A stretch of 64,000 bases of DNA from Ophioderma brevispina (GCA_023653785.1 JAMKCH010012738.1:23897-87896), one strand, 5' to 3'. Counted from the first letter of the stretch, positions 32,929 to 43,737 are shown. The notes: a model not told the origin generated them from the letters alone. Made by a program: numbers and translations.

Positions 32929-33291
32929 TACTCTCTAAATGTAAACGATTACATTTCACTCCCCAAAAGAGTGAAATCTTGTACCACTCAAAAATGAGTT
33001 GTTTGGTACTTAAAAAAGCGATTTCCACTCAAACGAGTGAAAACCACTCCAAAAAGAGTGGGAATCATGTACTTGTTTGAGGAGTTAAACGAATGCAAAA
33101 CACTCGTTTGAGAGGAGTTAAACGAACAGGACAACACTTAAACGAGTGGAAATCCACTCTTTTTGGAGTATTTATAACATCAAAAACAAACTTTTTAGGT
33201 ATATACAAACCACTCGTTTTAGATGGGTTTACAAGAGGTTTTCACTCGTTTGGGGGAGTGAAATTTTCAGTCTCGTTTACTTTAGAGAGTA
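32929..33291. mobile_element. TA-flanked MITE built of ACTC/GAGT palindromes
   Basis: Starts TACTCTCTAAATGTAAACGA and ends with the matching inverted sequence (TCGTTTACTTTAGAGAGTA). TA at both outer edges fits a Tc1/mariner-like target. The interior is dominated by ACTC....GAGT motifs (CCACTCAAACGAGTGAAAAC, CCACTCCAAAAAGAGTGGG and others) that can pair within and between themselves. Confidence 0.75.
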
Positions 33292-34289
33292 CGATTATGG
33301 TGGGCGCACAATAATTGATCTTATGATAGGCAAACTTTCATTGGCTAGGGTTTTGTATATGGCCTATTCACAGTCGAGAGTTCTACATTGACCAATGAAA
33401 ATTATATTTTAATATTACTGGAAAGCTTTATAAACTTTGCCGTTACGGAAAATTGCTGGGGCAACAGTGTTTTGCCCCGTGTATCATTAGGCCAGAAATC
33501 AAGGGGGTGGGGGGGTAGGACAACGATCTGCTCGATTTGGCATTGGGGTTGGGCACTTGTTATTCAAACGGTAAGTGGGGGAACTGCTACGTGCATTTAA
33601 AATGGCGTCCTCGGTCCTAGTGGACATTCAACACTCATCTCTTAAACTGTGTCACAAGATCTTAGTATAATCATGTAAATTAAGAAAAAATTATCGACTT
33701 CGAAATCCGTCGGGGTTTAGTGGATTAACCCCCTGCAAAATAGTTTAATTTCCGATAACGTCATTTAGAATTAATATTCGTGGACCAGAGCCCTATTCCC
33801 TTAGTCAAGTCTGTGTGTAACCGTTCGATATCGGTAAGAGCGCCCTCCTACCGTTTAAGTTCCTTTGAAACAACTAGCACCCGGAAGTTGATGCCGTTCT
33901 GTTGCTGTTAGTGGCATGTCCTACCTCCTAACCCCCTGCCAGAAATGACGTTCTTAACCTAGAAACAACGGCAAATCACCCAAATCGTGTGTCAGTTCGT
34001 ATTGAAAGGAGAGGGTTTTGACCATTTGAAGTTATTTTCCGACTAAATGAAAATATATAATTACTAATTTTTTGATATTTAGGTGGAGTAATAGTGTAGG
34101 TATTCTGAAAAATGGTGGGGACATTATGTCCCAAATCGAATTGGATGTCATCATTATCAAACATAAGAAAGAAAATCAATGAAAGAATGCCAAGTATATA
34201 AAAACGTTTCCATTTCGATTTTGATATTGTCCTCACTGCTCATTTTTTAAGCTTTATTAATTAATATATACATTGCCAAAGCAATTATA
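33292..34289. other. Intergenic, nothing recognised
   Basis: No supported feature. Confidence 0.4.
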
Positions 34290-35260
34290 TAGCGTTTTCA
34301 CGTGTAGCAAACGCGCTTTCAAGATTACCGCTATAGTCCGGAAGAGAAAACTGGATTTTATTTTTCAGGGTAAACCTAAAAAATTCTGTATATGTTTTTA
34401 TGATGATTGTAAGCTGTGAGGGTTCTCTTTTCGGAATCTGCCGGGTGGACTCTGTGCCCACCCTTGAGGGTTTTGAGAAATTCAAGATGGCGTCCAAGAT
34501 GACCACCATTATTATGATCAGAAGAACTCCCTTTATAATTTCACATAGGATAACAATTTGTGGTCTCTAGTCATAGTTTGGGGTCAAGGAATCAATTAAG
34601 ACCAATTGCAAGACCAATGAAGGTAAACATCATGATCAATCCAAGAATGGCCGCCCAATATGACCAGACCCTCTGGTTTCAGCTGTGAAAAACCTGCTTT
34701 TATCCGATTGTGGGTATTTTTGGTGTCTAATAATATGTTTTGGGGGGCCAGCAATCCATTGAAATCAATTGCGGGACCATTGGTTGGTACTCACATCATG
34801 GTTCAATCCAAGATGGCTGTCAATAAGGCTGCACAAATAAGCAGCAATATGAACTACAGGGTTTCATATGTAAACTAATATCAGAGGTCAGTCCAGTTAC
34901 ACGTTAATGTCAAGTAACCCATTTGGTACCAGTTACAAGCCCAGTGAGGAACTGCGTTATGGTCAAACAAGATGGCTGCAAATATGATCGCCAGATTATG
35001 GCTTGAGCTAAGCTAGAAGACGCTTCCATTACGTTATAGTGGTATTGTGGGTCCATTCATTTTCAAGTTACAGTGGGAGGTATTTGTGGTGGCAAATGAA
35101 ACATTGTTTCAGTCGTTGTTTTGGGTCGAAATCATGATGAAACCACTAAAGGTCAACTGAGCATCGACAGCATTGGTGCAATTGATTTAGCAAAATGACC
35201 TGTGAATGCAATGATCCCCACCTCATTATTAGTCACATGTTATAATTTTAAACTCACTCA
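34290..35260 (-). repeat. Left arm of foldback A
   Basis: Reverse-complement of the right arm. Several ~170-bp subunits contain ATCATG.TCAATCCAAGATGGC and CAATTGC.GGACCA.TG motifs. Diverged; open frames inside are not genes. Confidence 0.65.
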
Positions 35261-35559
35261 AATCTTGGCTTAATTCAGATCCTCAATCAAATTTTAATAA
35301 CAAAGCCTTTTTGCCTTATTTCAACAACCGGCGACCATGCTTGAAGAAAGAAAGAAAGCATTAGAAGTTTAAAATTAACAAGTGTTTGCTACATACTTAC
35401 CAATCCATCATATCTTGGAAAGAAACCACAGTTAGCTGACCGTTTTGTTAGAAGCCTATAGATTGTTACAAAAATGCACTCTGATTAGGTGAGTTAGTGT
35501 GTGCTTTCCGCGGAACATGGCGGGTAGTCACACGTGTGTTACAAGTGTAAATGGAGAAC

Positions 35560-35815
35560 CTATCAGCAGTTCTCAAGTGACTCATCGGAGCCGGGGAGCA
35601 TCCACGCTTGACTTAAAGGATGCTTACCCCAACACTCCGTACATCCTTCACACAGAAGTGTCGGTTTTCTATATCGCCCGCTCGTTCTATCAGTTTCAGT
35701 GCCTCCCGTTAGGATTGTCAACAGCGCCCCGCACATTCACCAGGATAGTGAGGTGAGTAGCAGGAGTTCTCAGGGGGAGAAGCCATTTCGCCTTCGGTCT
35801 ACCTGGACGACTGGT
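35560..35815 (+). pseudogene. DIRS-like reverse transcriptase fragment
   Basis: ASTLDLKDAYPNTPYILHTE, YQFQCLPLGLSTAPRTFTR and, after a short frame shift, VYLDDW (35797-35814) match in order the S-x-L-D-L-K-D-A-Y, P-F-G-L-S-x-A-P-x-x-F-T and Y-L-D-D-W blocks of DIRS/Ngaro-type reverse transcriptases. A stop follows one residue after YLDDW, and the following thumb region is disrupted. The enzyme would have copied element RNA to DNA in the cell. Not functional here. Confidence 0.85.
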
Positions 35816-36399
35816 CCTGAAGCGCTATTCCAGGGGAAAAGCTGAAGCACTCCTCGCAAAGCAACGACTTTTTAGGGGCGACGCTGATCTTCAAACGGGA
35901 AATTAGCGTTCCGATCGCCGAGCGTTTATGCATCACGGAAGCAAAAAAACCCCGCCACGCGCAGGACAACTCATGAAACTCAACCAAGCACCGACATCTT
36001 TGTGACAAGACTACTGGTCTTCACAGCCAGTATGACAAACGGTGGTAACACGTTGAGAATTCGATGCGATGAAGTAGTATAGCTGCAAGTCTATCCGAGG
36101 GTCAATATTCGCGAGACAGGATGTACAAAAGTATTCCAGACGTCAACACACGTCGAAGAGCGATAGCGTGGTGGTCCCAGCCGGATAATACCCGCCGGGA
36201 GACCTATTCACATTAAATTTACCCTCATCTTACATTCTCATGACGGACGCACCAAAGAGCGGGTGGGAGCCCACGTAAGAGACATTCGCCTCTCAGGGAT
36301 TTGGACAAGGAAGTTGACAAAGCATCGCATTATCAGTTGGAGTGTGGGCAGTTCATCTGGCGTTGAGACAACTCTCAATCTGGTCAAGGGAGTCACGTC

Positions 36400-36720
36400 C
36401 GTAGCCAAGTGCGACAAATGTCGGTCGTCTCCTACTTAACAAGCATGGAGGATCCGGGAGTCGCACCATTTGCCATTTGCCAAGGCAGGACCTTCGAGAG
36501 TCCTGGGGTCGTCGGGGAAGTAGAACCTTCTCAACCCCAAGATTTGCAGAATGGCCTTCAACAGGAGCTAACAGGCTGGAATCACGGCCCACGTGAACCT
36601 GTCGCAAGCCGGCCTCACCGCCAGCTATCGACATGACGGCTCGTGAGCAATGGCTCCACCACAGGATATTGGTCTTCCCGTCATTCGGGGGCCCCACTCC
36701 CGTTCTTACGGCCGGGCCTT
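36400..36720 (+). pseudogene. DIRS-like RNase H / following region relic
   Basis: VVSYL in one frame continues as NKHGGSGSRTIC in the next, matching the D-N-x-T-V-V-S-Y-L-N-K-x-G-G-x-x-S-x-x-L block of DIRS RNase H. REQWLHHRIL about 80 residues later matches the E-W-S-L-x-P segment that precedes the recombinase. Frameshifts and an in-frame stop are present. The region between 35815 and 36400 should hold the RT/RNase H connection but is too decayed to align by eye. Confidence 0.7.
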
Positions 36721-37019
36721 GCCGTACACAGGGATCGCCCTAGTTCCTTGAGTTCACCGAGACAAGCAACTGCCCAGCATGATTCTAGTGTGGCCGAATC
36801 GGGCCCTTGACAATCATGGTTTCAAAGACTTCGGTCTATGGATTTTACACCAACCTGTTGACCTTACTATCACGAAGGCCCTGGTCAAGACCCGGAGGGG
36901 TCTCCTTCTGAATGGACTCGAAGGCGATTCAAACCTGACTGCATGGCTAGTCTCATCAGCCCTACAGAGCAGCAGGCCTTCGCTCCAAGCTGCTCGACTG
37001 GCGGGAGAGGCAAGCGGCA

Positions 37020-37361
37020 AGGAGACCTACAACCAAGGAGGATTTATACGGATCCAGACTTTGTCAAAGTACCGGTACTGGTGCAGGGATCGCCAAGTGG
37101 ACCCTCGGCGAGCAAACTCTCTCAGCCATCCAATCTGGGATTTGGCGGATGATGATCAACTTCAAGGGATGCTGCTTCATACGGCCAGCCACGAAACGGT
37201 CTATGGTGCCAGCTTGGGAACTGCACAGTCCTCCAGCATCTCTAAAGACCTCCTTGGAGCCTCTTCATCAGGCGTCCTTAGCGGACACCACCACAAAGAC
37301 ACTTCTTCCCTTGTCGCCGCAGCATCAGGCAGGAAAGTATCGGGGTCGGACATCCTTTTCC

Positions 37362-37395
<34 letters not shown>

Positions 37396-38105
37396 CATTT
37401 ATATACCGCAAATATTACCAAGGTTCTAGCCGCTGTTATCAAAAACATAATCAACAAGCCCTACACACAACTACAACAAAAAATAGAGCAATGGGAATCA
37501 TTTGCTTATGGTATATAGCGAGAATCACTCACCTTAACAGGAACGCCGACAACTTTCTTCCTCGAGCAGTTTTACTGGCCAAGAATCAACCACGCAGCTT
37601 CACTCCACGGCCGATCGTCTTCCCAGATCTCGACAAGCTTCGGGCTCCAGCGAGATAGGACCCTGGTGTCCAGTGAGAGCCTTGAAGTTTACTTTCAGCA
37701 AGACCCAGCCCTTTGGGGGGGGGAGGGGGGGGGCTCACGACCTGCTCTCATCACAACTCAGAAGCCGTTTCGGCCCGCCTCCAAGGACGACATTAGCCAG
37801 TGGATCATGGGCAGTAAGCAAGGAGAGCCTCGCTAGCACAGGAGGATCGTCGGAAGGGGACACACATAGGAAAACTCACGGTAAGATCTCAGTCGGCTAC
37901 TTGGGCCTCCGTCTGGGGAGCTTCTATCCAAGATAACATGGACGCCATGGGACGGGCTTGTTCTTCCAGGTATCCAACAAGTTTATTCCGAGAGTCAGTA
38001 CGCAGCGGGTCTACGGCAGCTAGGATTCCTTTCATCGGCTTCTCGTACCACAGCAGCTCCACATCTTCCAGCGCCACAACTCTCAGGAGCACGTTACCAC
38101 TTGAG
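37020..38105 (+). pseudogene. DIRS-like tyrosine recombinase relic
   Basis: The N-terminal DNA-binding segment TLSKYRYWCRDRQVDPRRAN matches the Y-x-x-x-W-x-x-W-C-x-x-R-x-x-D-P pattern of DIRS recombinases. The C-terminal block RSQSATWASVWGASIQDNMD followed by AMGRACSSRYPTSLFR (37884-37980) matches the R-x-x-A-T-x-A-x-x-x-G-x-S-x-x-D-I-x-x-A-x-G-W-S-S motif. The catalytic tyrosine expected just after is not visible. An AAT-tailed retroposon fragment interrupts the gene. This recombinase, instead of an integrase, would insert the circular DNA copy. Confidence 0.8.
37363..37510 (-). mobile_element. Retroposon 3' tail with (ATT)n inserted in the recombinase relic
   Basis: (AAT)n at 37363-37394 is followed by AACATTTATATACCGCAAAT and GGTTCTAGCCGCTG. 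This is the kind of 3' end seen on invertebrate SINEs with (ATT)n tails when read on the minus strand. It breaks the recombinase between its N- and C-terminal blocks. The 5' part was not recognised. Confidence 0.55.
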
Positions 38106-38239
38106 GTAGGTTTAGATCAAAGGATAAAATTTATAGCAATTATTAAATTCACCCCACAAATTGCAATGCTTTATCAATTCTTGAAAAAAGCTTCATTGCA
38201 TTCCTCGACCAAACAAAACATATATAAAACCTAGACACA

Positions 38240-39590
38240 ACAAATACGTACAAAAAGTTATGGCGGGCCATATTGGTGGCAATATTGGGGGTTATCTGGA
38301 TGTATCATAATGTGAGCCCTGCATAGTCTTGGCGATTTGATGTTAATGGATTGGTGATCCCAATCTAACGGATAACTAGATACCAAGTTATTCATCTATG
38401 TTAAATATATATGAATTTAAAGCTAAAAGAAGTAATGGCGCCATATTGGCGGCCCATTGGCTTGATCATGATGTGAACCCTCGATTGTCTTGTGAAGTTG
38501 TGATTGATTTTAATGAATTGGTGACCCCAAAAAAATATAAACTAGGAACCATATTATATCCAAGGCTTAAGTTTAAAGCTGAAAATATGTAATGGTGGCC
38601 CATATTTGCGGCCATATTGGCGGCCGTCTTGGATTGATCATGATGTGAACCCTCCTTGGTCTTGAAATTGGTCTAAAAAAATGTTACTTGAATCCCAAAA
38701 AACAGACTAGCACCCAAAAATTATTATTGTAGGTGACTATAAAGGGAGTTATAGCCTGAAAATATGTAATGGCGGCAATATTGGCAGCCATCTTGGATAT
38801 TTGATCATGAGTGAACCTCAGTGGTCTTGAAACTGGTCTAAATTGATACGTGACCCCAAAAACATATGACTAGACACCCAGAAATATTATTATAGGTTGA
38901 ATATGAAGAGTTATAGCTGAATGAAAAATATGGAACGGCTTGCCATATTGGACGCCATTTTGATTTCCTCAAACCTCAAGGGTACACACCACCTTGGCAC
39001 GAGCCATAGACTTTGAGTAAAAATGATAGTCAGATAATGGCTATAACTCGAGTTTCCTCTCGTTTGGAAAATACGGATTATATGAATACAAAGAGAGTAG
39101 AAAATTTCTTACAACATATCAAAATTTGACGATAGCATTTACGTTTAGATGTTTAGATATTAACTGATTTTTTAAAGATGCAGGTATTTTCACGGATTTC
39201 ACTTCCGACTCTTAGGCTCGCATGCGCCTCCTTGTGGTGTTTATACGCCGATCACACATTAGAAGATTTTATTCAGATTTCGGTGTTTTCTTTTCAAAAT
39301 TGTCAGTACCATTCACTTTTATCTTGCTCTAAAAATAAAATTTGGTCAACACAATCACAGAATTACTAGATATCTCACAAGTTAGACACAAAAGAGGTGA
39401 AACAGTCGTGGATCAACCTCGGACTATAAAGGCCGTGGTCCACTGAATGGTGTGTGTACATCAAGGGTGGACAAAGTCCACCCGGCAGATTTCGAAAAAG
39501 AGACCCCTCCAGCTACACAACAATCATAAAAAAACTATATACAAAATTTTTAGGTTCAGTCAGGGTTCTGCCGGGACACTACGACCTTTG
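38240..39590 (+). repeat. Right arm of foldback A (~170-bp tandem units)
   Basis: At least four units of about 165-185 bp share TAATGGCGGC.ATATTGG.GGC, TTGATCATGATGTGAACCCT, GGTCTTG and TGACCCCAAAAA..TA.AACTA.G. The distal part is the inverse of 34290-34510. Confidence 0.7.
38984..39460. mobile_element. 477-bp insertion with 8-bp target duplication
   Basis: TCAAGGGT at 38976-38983 and 39461-39468 flanks the insert. Its ends ACACACCACC and GGTGTGTGT are short inverted repeats. Excising it restores colinearity between the two arms of foldback A. The 8-bp duplication suggests a hAT-like origin. Confidence 0.65.
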
Positions 39591-39591
39591 G

Positions 39592-40005
39592 CAGTGGCGT
39601 AGCCAGAGGGGGGGGGGGGCAGGGGAGGAACGGTGCCCCCCCGACGCGATGTTTGTCGGTACGTAACGGTCCTCGGTACATTTGTCTAAAAAGCTGTGCT
39701 TTGATGGCGTTAGTGCGTGAATTAAATACAGAGAGCTCTATAAGACTTCGTTACTACTATGACATGTTTAGGCAATTGATATTAATATACTACTACTGTA
39801 CTATCTTTGCATTGGTATTTGGTGATGTTACATCTCGACCTACCCCCCACCCCCCCCCCCCCCCCAAAAAAAAAAAAAAAAAAAAATTGGTGGTCAACGG
39901 CGCGCGTAGCGAGCGTTTAAAAAATTTGTTTGTCGGTACATACAACGCGTCGGTACATTCATAAATCGGTGCCCCCTCGTCAACAAAATCCTGGCTACGC
40001 CACTG
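39592..40005. mobile_element. hAT-like MITE with perfect 8-bp target duplication
   Basis: TIRs are CAGTGGCGTAGCCAG and CTGGCTACGCCACTG. ACCTTTGG is duplicated exactly at 39584-39591 and 40006-40013. Internal TGTCGGTAC motifs and GGTGCCCCC near both ends are mirrored. Includes a C-run/A-run at 39847-39886. The perfect duplication suggests a comparatively recent insertion, into the end of foldback arm A. Confidence 0.9.
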
Positions 40006-40133
40006 ACCTTTGGAATACGTCAGCTGCCATACATACCCAAGGCATACTCATACGTTTGGGCGGGGGACAGGTACATGGCGAGTTAAAAAAGGGCGAGTTA
40101 GGAAAAAGCGAGTTAAAAAAGCGAGTTACCCCC

Positions 40134-40440
40134 CACGAAGAAGATACAACAAGTCCCATTGGCGAGTTAGGTTCTTACGCCAAGTCCCAGTGGCGAGTTA
40201 TGATATTTACAGCAAGTCCTCATGGCGAGTTAGATTCTTACGGCAAGGGCCTCGTGGCGCGAGTTAGATTCTTACGGCAAGGCCCAGTGGTGAGGTAGGA
40301 TATTTACGTCAAGTCCCAGTTGGGCGAGTTAGGTTTTTACATCAAGTCCCAGTGGAGAGTTAGAAATTATGCCATTTCAGTGGTGAGTTGGGTTTCCCAA
40401 TCATGCCGAGTTAGAATTGCCATATGATTTTGGCGAGTAG
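40134..40440 (+). repeat. Minisatellite of left arm B (~33-bp unit, about nine copies)
   Basis: Units of AAGTCCCAGTGGCGAGTTAG plus TTCTTACGCC with substitutions and small indels. Confidence 0.85.
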
Positions 40441-40680
40441 CGATGGTGAGCTGGGGTTAAGTGGGTGTGATGTGATCTTACATGTTGAGTGCATTGGACA
40501 GACAGGTAATGTGGGTGTTGAGTTCTGGGGTTCTGTTGGAGTTTGGGGATAGTTTTGTGGAGTATGGGTAGGTTTGTGTGATGGCAATAGTGTGAGTTAT
40601 AGGATTTTTGATGGGCTTGGTGGTCTTTAAGCAGAGTGAAGAGTGAATGAAGAGTGTGCAGGGTTGTGGTGTGGGAAAAA
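40440..40680 (+). repeat. G/T-rich simple sequence
   Basis: TGGGTGTGATGTGATC and AATGTGGGTGTTGAG style sequence. The long minus-strand frame here is low-complexity Thr/His/Ser and not a gene. Confidence 0.5.
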
Positions 40681-40811
40681 GCACTAATATGTGCAATTGT
40701 AATGGCAATTTCATGCCAGTAAAAACTGGGGACAGATTTCCTTTTACTGCAAAGGTCGGCCTCTAACAAGAGGTCATTTGTTCCACCACCAGGAAAGTAA
40801 TTACGTCAAAC

Positions 40812-41354
40812 CCACTGCAAAAAACTGGGGATGTTAAGATTTTAACACCAAGTCGGTTTTGGTCAAACAGGTTGGTGTTAGTTGTGGTGTTGTGAAATTT
40901 AGGATTAACACCAACGGTGTTTGCTGCATAATTTTAATTATGGATGATGGTGTTCTGTTTATGATTTAGAGGCAAGCAGTTATAATAGAAGCACAAAATA
41001 ACAAAATCAAGCAGTTCTACTAAAATCACACGTACAAATATAAATGTTAAAACACCCAAAGTTTGGTGTTAATTAACACAGAGGGAGTGGTCCGTATTGA
41101 CTCCGGGAGAGTGTGAAATTACACCAGTAGTGTCATTTTGGCACCCGGCAGTGTTAAAAATGATTAACACAGTTGTGTGGTAAATTAAAACACCAAGACA
41201 GTGTTATATCATACATTGCAAACCACAAAAATTGGGTAATATAACACTAAAATGGTGAATCTAACACCAGTGGGGATGGCCCCGTATTGACTCCAAGGTG
41301 GGTGTTAAAGTAAACACCCATGGTGTTGAAGTTAACACTCAGTTTTTGCAGTGG
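40812..41354. mobile_element. MITE with CACTGCAAAAA termini and GTGTTAACAC motifs
   Basis: Left end CCACTGCAAAAAACTGGGG and right end ACTCAGTTTTTGCAGTGG. The interior repeats AACACC/GGTGTT and GTGTTAATTAACAC motifs. A segment with CCGTATTGACTCC occurs twice about 190 bp apart. No clear target duplication. Confidence 0.75.
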
Positions 41355-41529
41355 CAGAGGCGCATAATATTTTCGACTTTAGATTTTTCAAAACCATGAA
41401 AAAGAATATATTTTATGATCTTTAGTTTTTATGAACGGTCTAGCAACCTTGGGACATTTTGTGTAGCATGAACAATCAATAGGTCATAAAATGTTAACAC
41501 AGCAAATTAAACTGAGGTCACAACCTTCT

Positions 41530-41935
41530 AACTTACAATAATAATAATAATAATCAAGGTTTTATTTAATATTTTTCAAAATATAGATCCACATCGCGTT
41601 GCTAGACACTTTACAATTTAATAATTACTAGACAGAAAAACAATGAAACTTGGAGGCAACAGCTTCAACGCCTAGCAACATTCAAACACACTACACGAAC
41701 CACACACCGGATGGGAAGTGCAAGCTTTCATGGTTCCTTTGCCCATTTCAAGAACCATGGAGAGAGTGTTTAGGTTTTAATCATATCTGTTATACAAATT
41801 AAATCCCAAAATGAGTTCCCGAATTAAATCCAGCAAGTGGACCACTGAAATTAGAACCGAGGACCCTTTGCTCCAGAGGTAAGATTGCTAACCGATAGAC
41901 CACGCCACTCTTAGTTTCAGCCAACTTTCAGTACT
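41530..41935 (-). mobile_element. tRNA-derived SINE with (ATT)n tail
   Basis: On the minus strand the head GTGGCGTGGTCTATCGGTTAG (A-box-like) and GGTCCTCGGTTCTAATT (decayed B box) starts near 41930. The element ends in TAAATAAAACCTTG and (ATT)n at 41537-41554. The head looks like a tRNA gene with a damaged B box, so this copy is probably silent. Middle boundaries are approximate. Confidence 0.65.
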
Positions 41936-42404
41936 ATAGGGGGTTACAAAATCACCGTTGTTAGTCTCGCATCAAACGGATTGAAGTATCCGCCGCGAAA
42001 ACTTTACAGATGGGGAATTTTGGAGTAAAGGACAATCTATAAAGATGAAACTTCATATCCATTAAATCGGGCACCTCCCTTTAACACACACACACACGCG
42101 GCGCACGCGCGACCACAAACAACACACACACATGACCGTATTCAATATGACAACAGGGGGCTCAAAAACTTAGAATTATTTGATCAGAGCCGGGTACTGT
42201 AACAGATCAAATTAAGGGATCATTGCAGCAGTCAAAACACATTTCATGAAACCACATGATTTTTAAACTTGGGGGCTAATATACCACCTTCCATAGAGTT
42301 TATAAAAATTGCTGTTATCTTGTGTATGCATTGCAAGATTTTTTTCAAAGAAGGTCCCTTTAATGACCCCTAAGAACTTTTAACCATTGGCACTTGTAAC
42401 TCTT

Positions 42405-42720
42405 CAGTGGCTCTTGATCGTTTTGGTGCAACTCACCAGTGGAATGTGAGGGCTGGCAGTGAATGATGACTTTGGTGTAACTCGCCAGGGGGACTTTCTT
42501 GACAGCTTTGGCGTAACTTGCCAGCGGGACTTGATAGCTTTAGCGGAACTCGCCAGCGGGACTTGATGGCTTTGCCGTAAATCGCCAGCTGGACTTGATG
42601 GCTTGCTGTAACTCGCCAGTGGGACTTGATGGTTTTGGCGTAACTTGCCAGTGGGACTTGATGGTTTTGGCGTAACTACTCGCCAGCGGGACTTGACGGA
42701 TCTTCGGGTGGGTAACTCGC
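42405..42720 (-). repeat. Minisatellite of right arm B
   Basis: Reverse complement of the unit in the left arm (TTTGGCGTAACTCGCCAG then GGGACTTGATGG); about eight copies. Confidence 0.85.
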
Positions 42721-42775
42721 TTTTCTAACTCGCTTTTTCTCTAAACTCGCCTTTTCTTCACTCGCCCAAAATCTA

Positions 42776-42968
42776 TTTCCCAGTGTTTGGGCTGCGCTCA
42801 GTGGACAATATCCCTTAACAGCTCCCCATTTGCACTGGGTGAAGTGAGACAAACTAGATAAAGTGTCTCCGCCCAAGGACACAACCCGTTGGCAACAGTG
42901 GGACTCGAACCCACGACCTTCGATCACGACCGAATGCTCTATCCACTGACCAGCACGCGCTCTCCACA
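42776..42968 (-). mobile_element. tRNA-derived SINE head with intact B box
   Basis: The minus strand reads GCGCGTGCTGGTCAGTGGATAG (A box region), TCGAAGGTCGTGGG and GGTTCGAGTCC, which matches the RNA polymerase III B box exactly. A non-tRNA body with GTGTCCTTGGGCGGAGACAC and CACTTCACCCAGTGCAAATG follows. It ends where arm B begins, so it may form the outer end of that structure. The extended body and mismatched acceptor region argue against a true tRNA gene. Confidence 0.8.
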
Positions 42969-43737
42969 CAGACCTTTATCTCAGGTACTGAACGTTTACA
43001 ATGTGTTCCCCCATATTAAAGATTTCCATAACTTATCTAGGAAATTTTGAGTAGAGTATATACTTCGCGGGTATAAAATGTTTATTTGTTTAAAACACCA
43101 ATTTTTCTTGAATTGTTTTGGATAGATTATCAATAGAGACATTTCCAATAAGGTTTTCATCTTATCAATACACCAAGAAATTTTGTGTATCTTTACTCTT
43201 TCAAGGAATCCGTTTATCCAATGTTTTATTTTTGTTTTCATTATCATTCATACCAGTATAGCCCATTCCTCGAATGAGTTTCGGTGTACCCAATCCACGT
43301 AAATTTTGTTTTACTGGCGTTGACACTAACTTTTTAGTTGATTCCAACCTTGCGGTTTTGTGTTACGAGTAAATGCAGGGCCTGAGTAAATGTTTGTTTC
43401 CCACGGTCCCATATGCCACATGCTATAATTTCTGTCAGTATGCGGACGTACGAAAATACAAAACTCTTGCTTTCTTACAGATCATGTACGACCGATTTGC
43501 ACTTAAGATTAGGTAAAGGCCTACACATTAATTAGGCCTACAATGTTAACGTTCAGAGACAAAAAATTCCGACTTTTTACTGAAGTAAGTCAGGGGGAGG
43601 GGCAGGCTGTTGATCACGAAATGCCGACTTCACAAATAAATGTTTTGTTGGTCCATTAGCGGGGCAATTACAAGTTAAGGCCATCCAATTAGTGAGGAGC
43701 TAGACAGGTCAAACATCGTTGACCCCTCACTACAGAA
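42969..43737. other. Intergenic, nothing recognised
   Basis: No supported feature. Confidence 0.4.

Larger units (their letters stand above)
34290..40030. mobile_element. Large foldback structure A enclosing a DIRS-like relic
   Basis: The left arm (about 34290-35260) and right arm (about 38240-39590, resuming at 40006) are diverged inverted repeats. A precise mirrored block is the outer part: GTGGACTCTGTGCCCACCCT and CGGAATCTGCCGGGTGG on the left against GGGTGGACAAAGTCCACCCG and GGCAGATTTCGAAAAAGAG on the right. Inner parts are ~170-bp tandem units around ATGGCGGCCATATTGG and ATCATGATGTGAACCCTC. The centre carries reverse transcriptase, RNase H and tyrosine recombinase relics. Later insertions sit in the right arm. 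Foldback elements with internally repetitive arms are known from sea urchins (TU elements). DIRS elements have inverted terminal repeats, so either explanation is open. Confidence 0.65.
40078..42775. mobile_element. Foldback structure B with inverted minisatellite arms
   Basis: Both arms start with a leader of GCGAGTTA-type short repeats (GGCGAGTT, AAAAAGCGAGTTA, AAAAGCGAGTTACCC). They continue CCACGAAGA / CCCGAAGATC, then a ~33-bp minisatellite (AAGTCCCAGTGGCGAGTTAG, then GTTCTTACGCC). The left arm is on plus (40078-40460), the right arm on minus (42405-42775). The interior carries a MITE and a SINE. Confidence 0.75.

Noticed and set aside
40134..40440. CRISPR-like regular repeats
   Set aside because: Units are contiguous and degenerate with no unique spacers, and the same array occurs inverted. 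It is a minisatellite in an animal genome.
40401..40769. 122-residue minus-strand Thr/His-rich open frame
   Set aside because: It is simple GT-rich sequence read antisense, adjoining a minisatellite.
42880..42968. Functional tRNA gene on the minus strand
   Set aside because: The B box is perfect, but the acceptor stem does not pair and the sequence continues into a SINE body.
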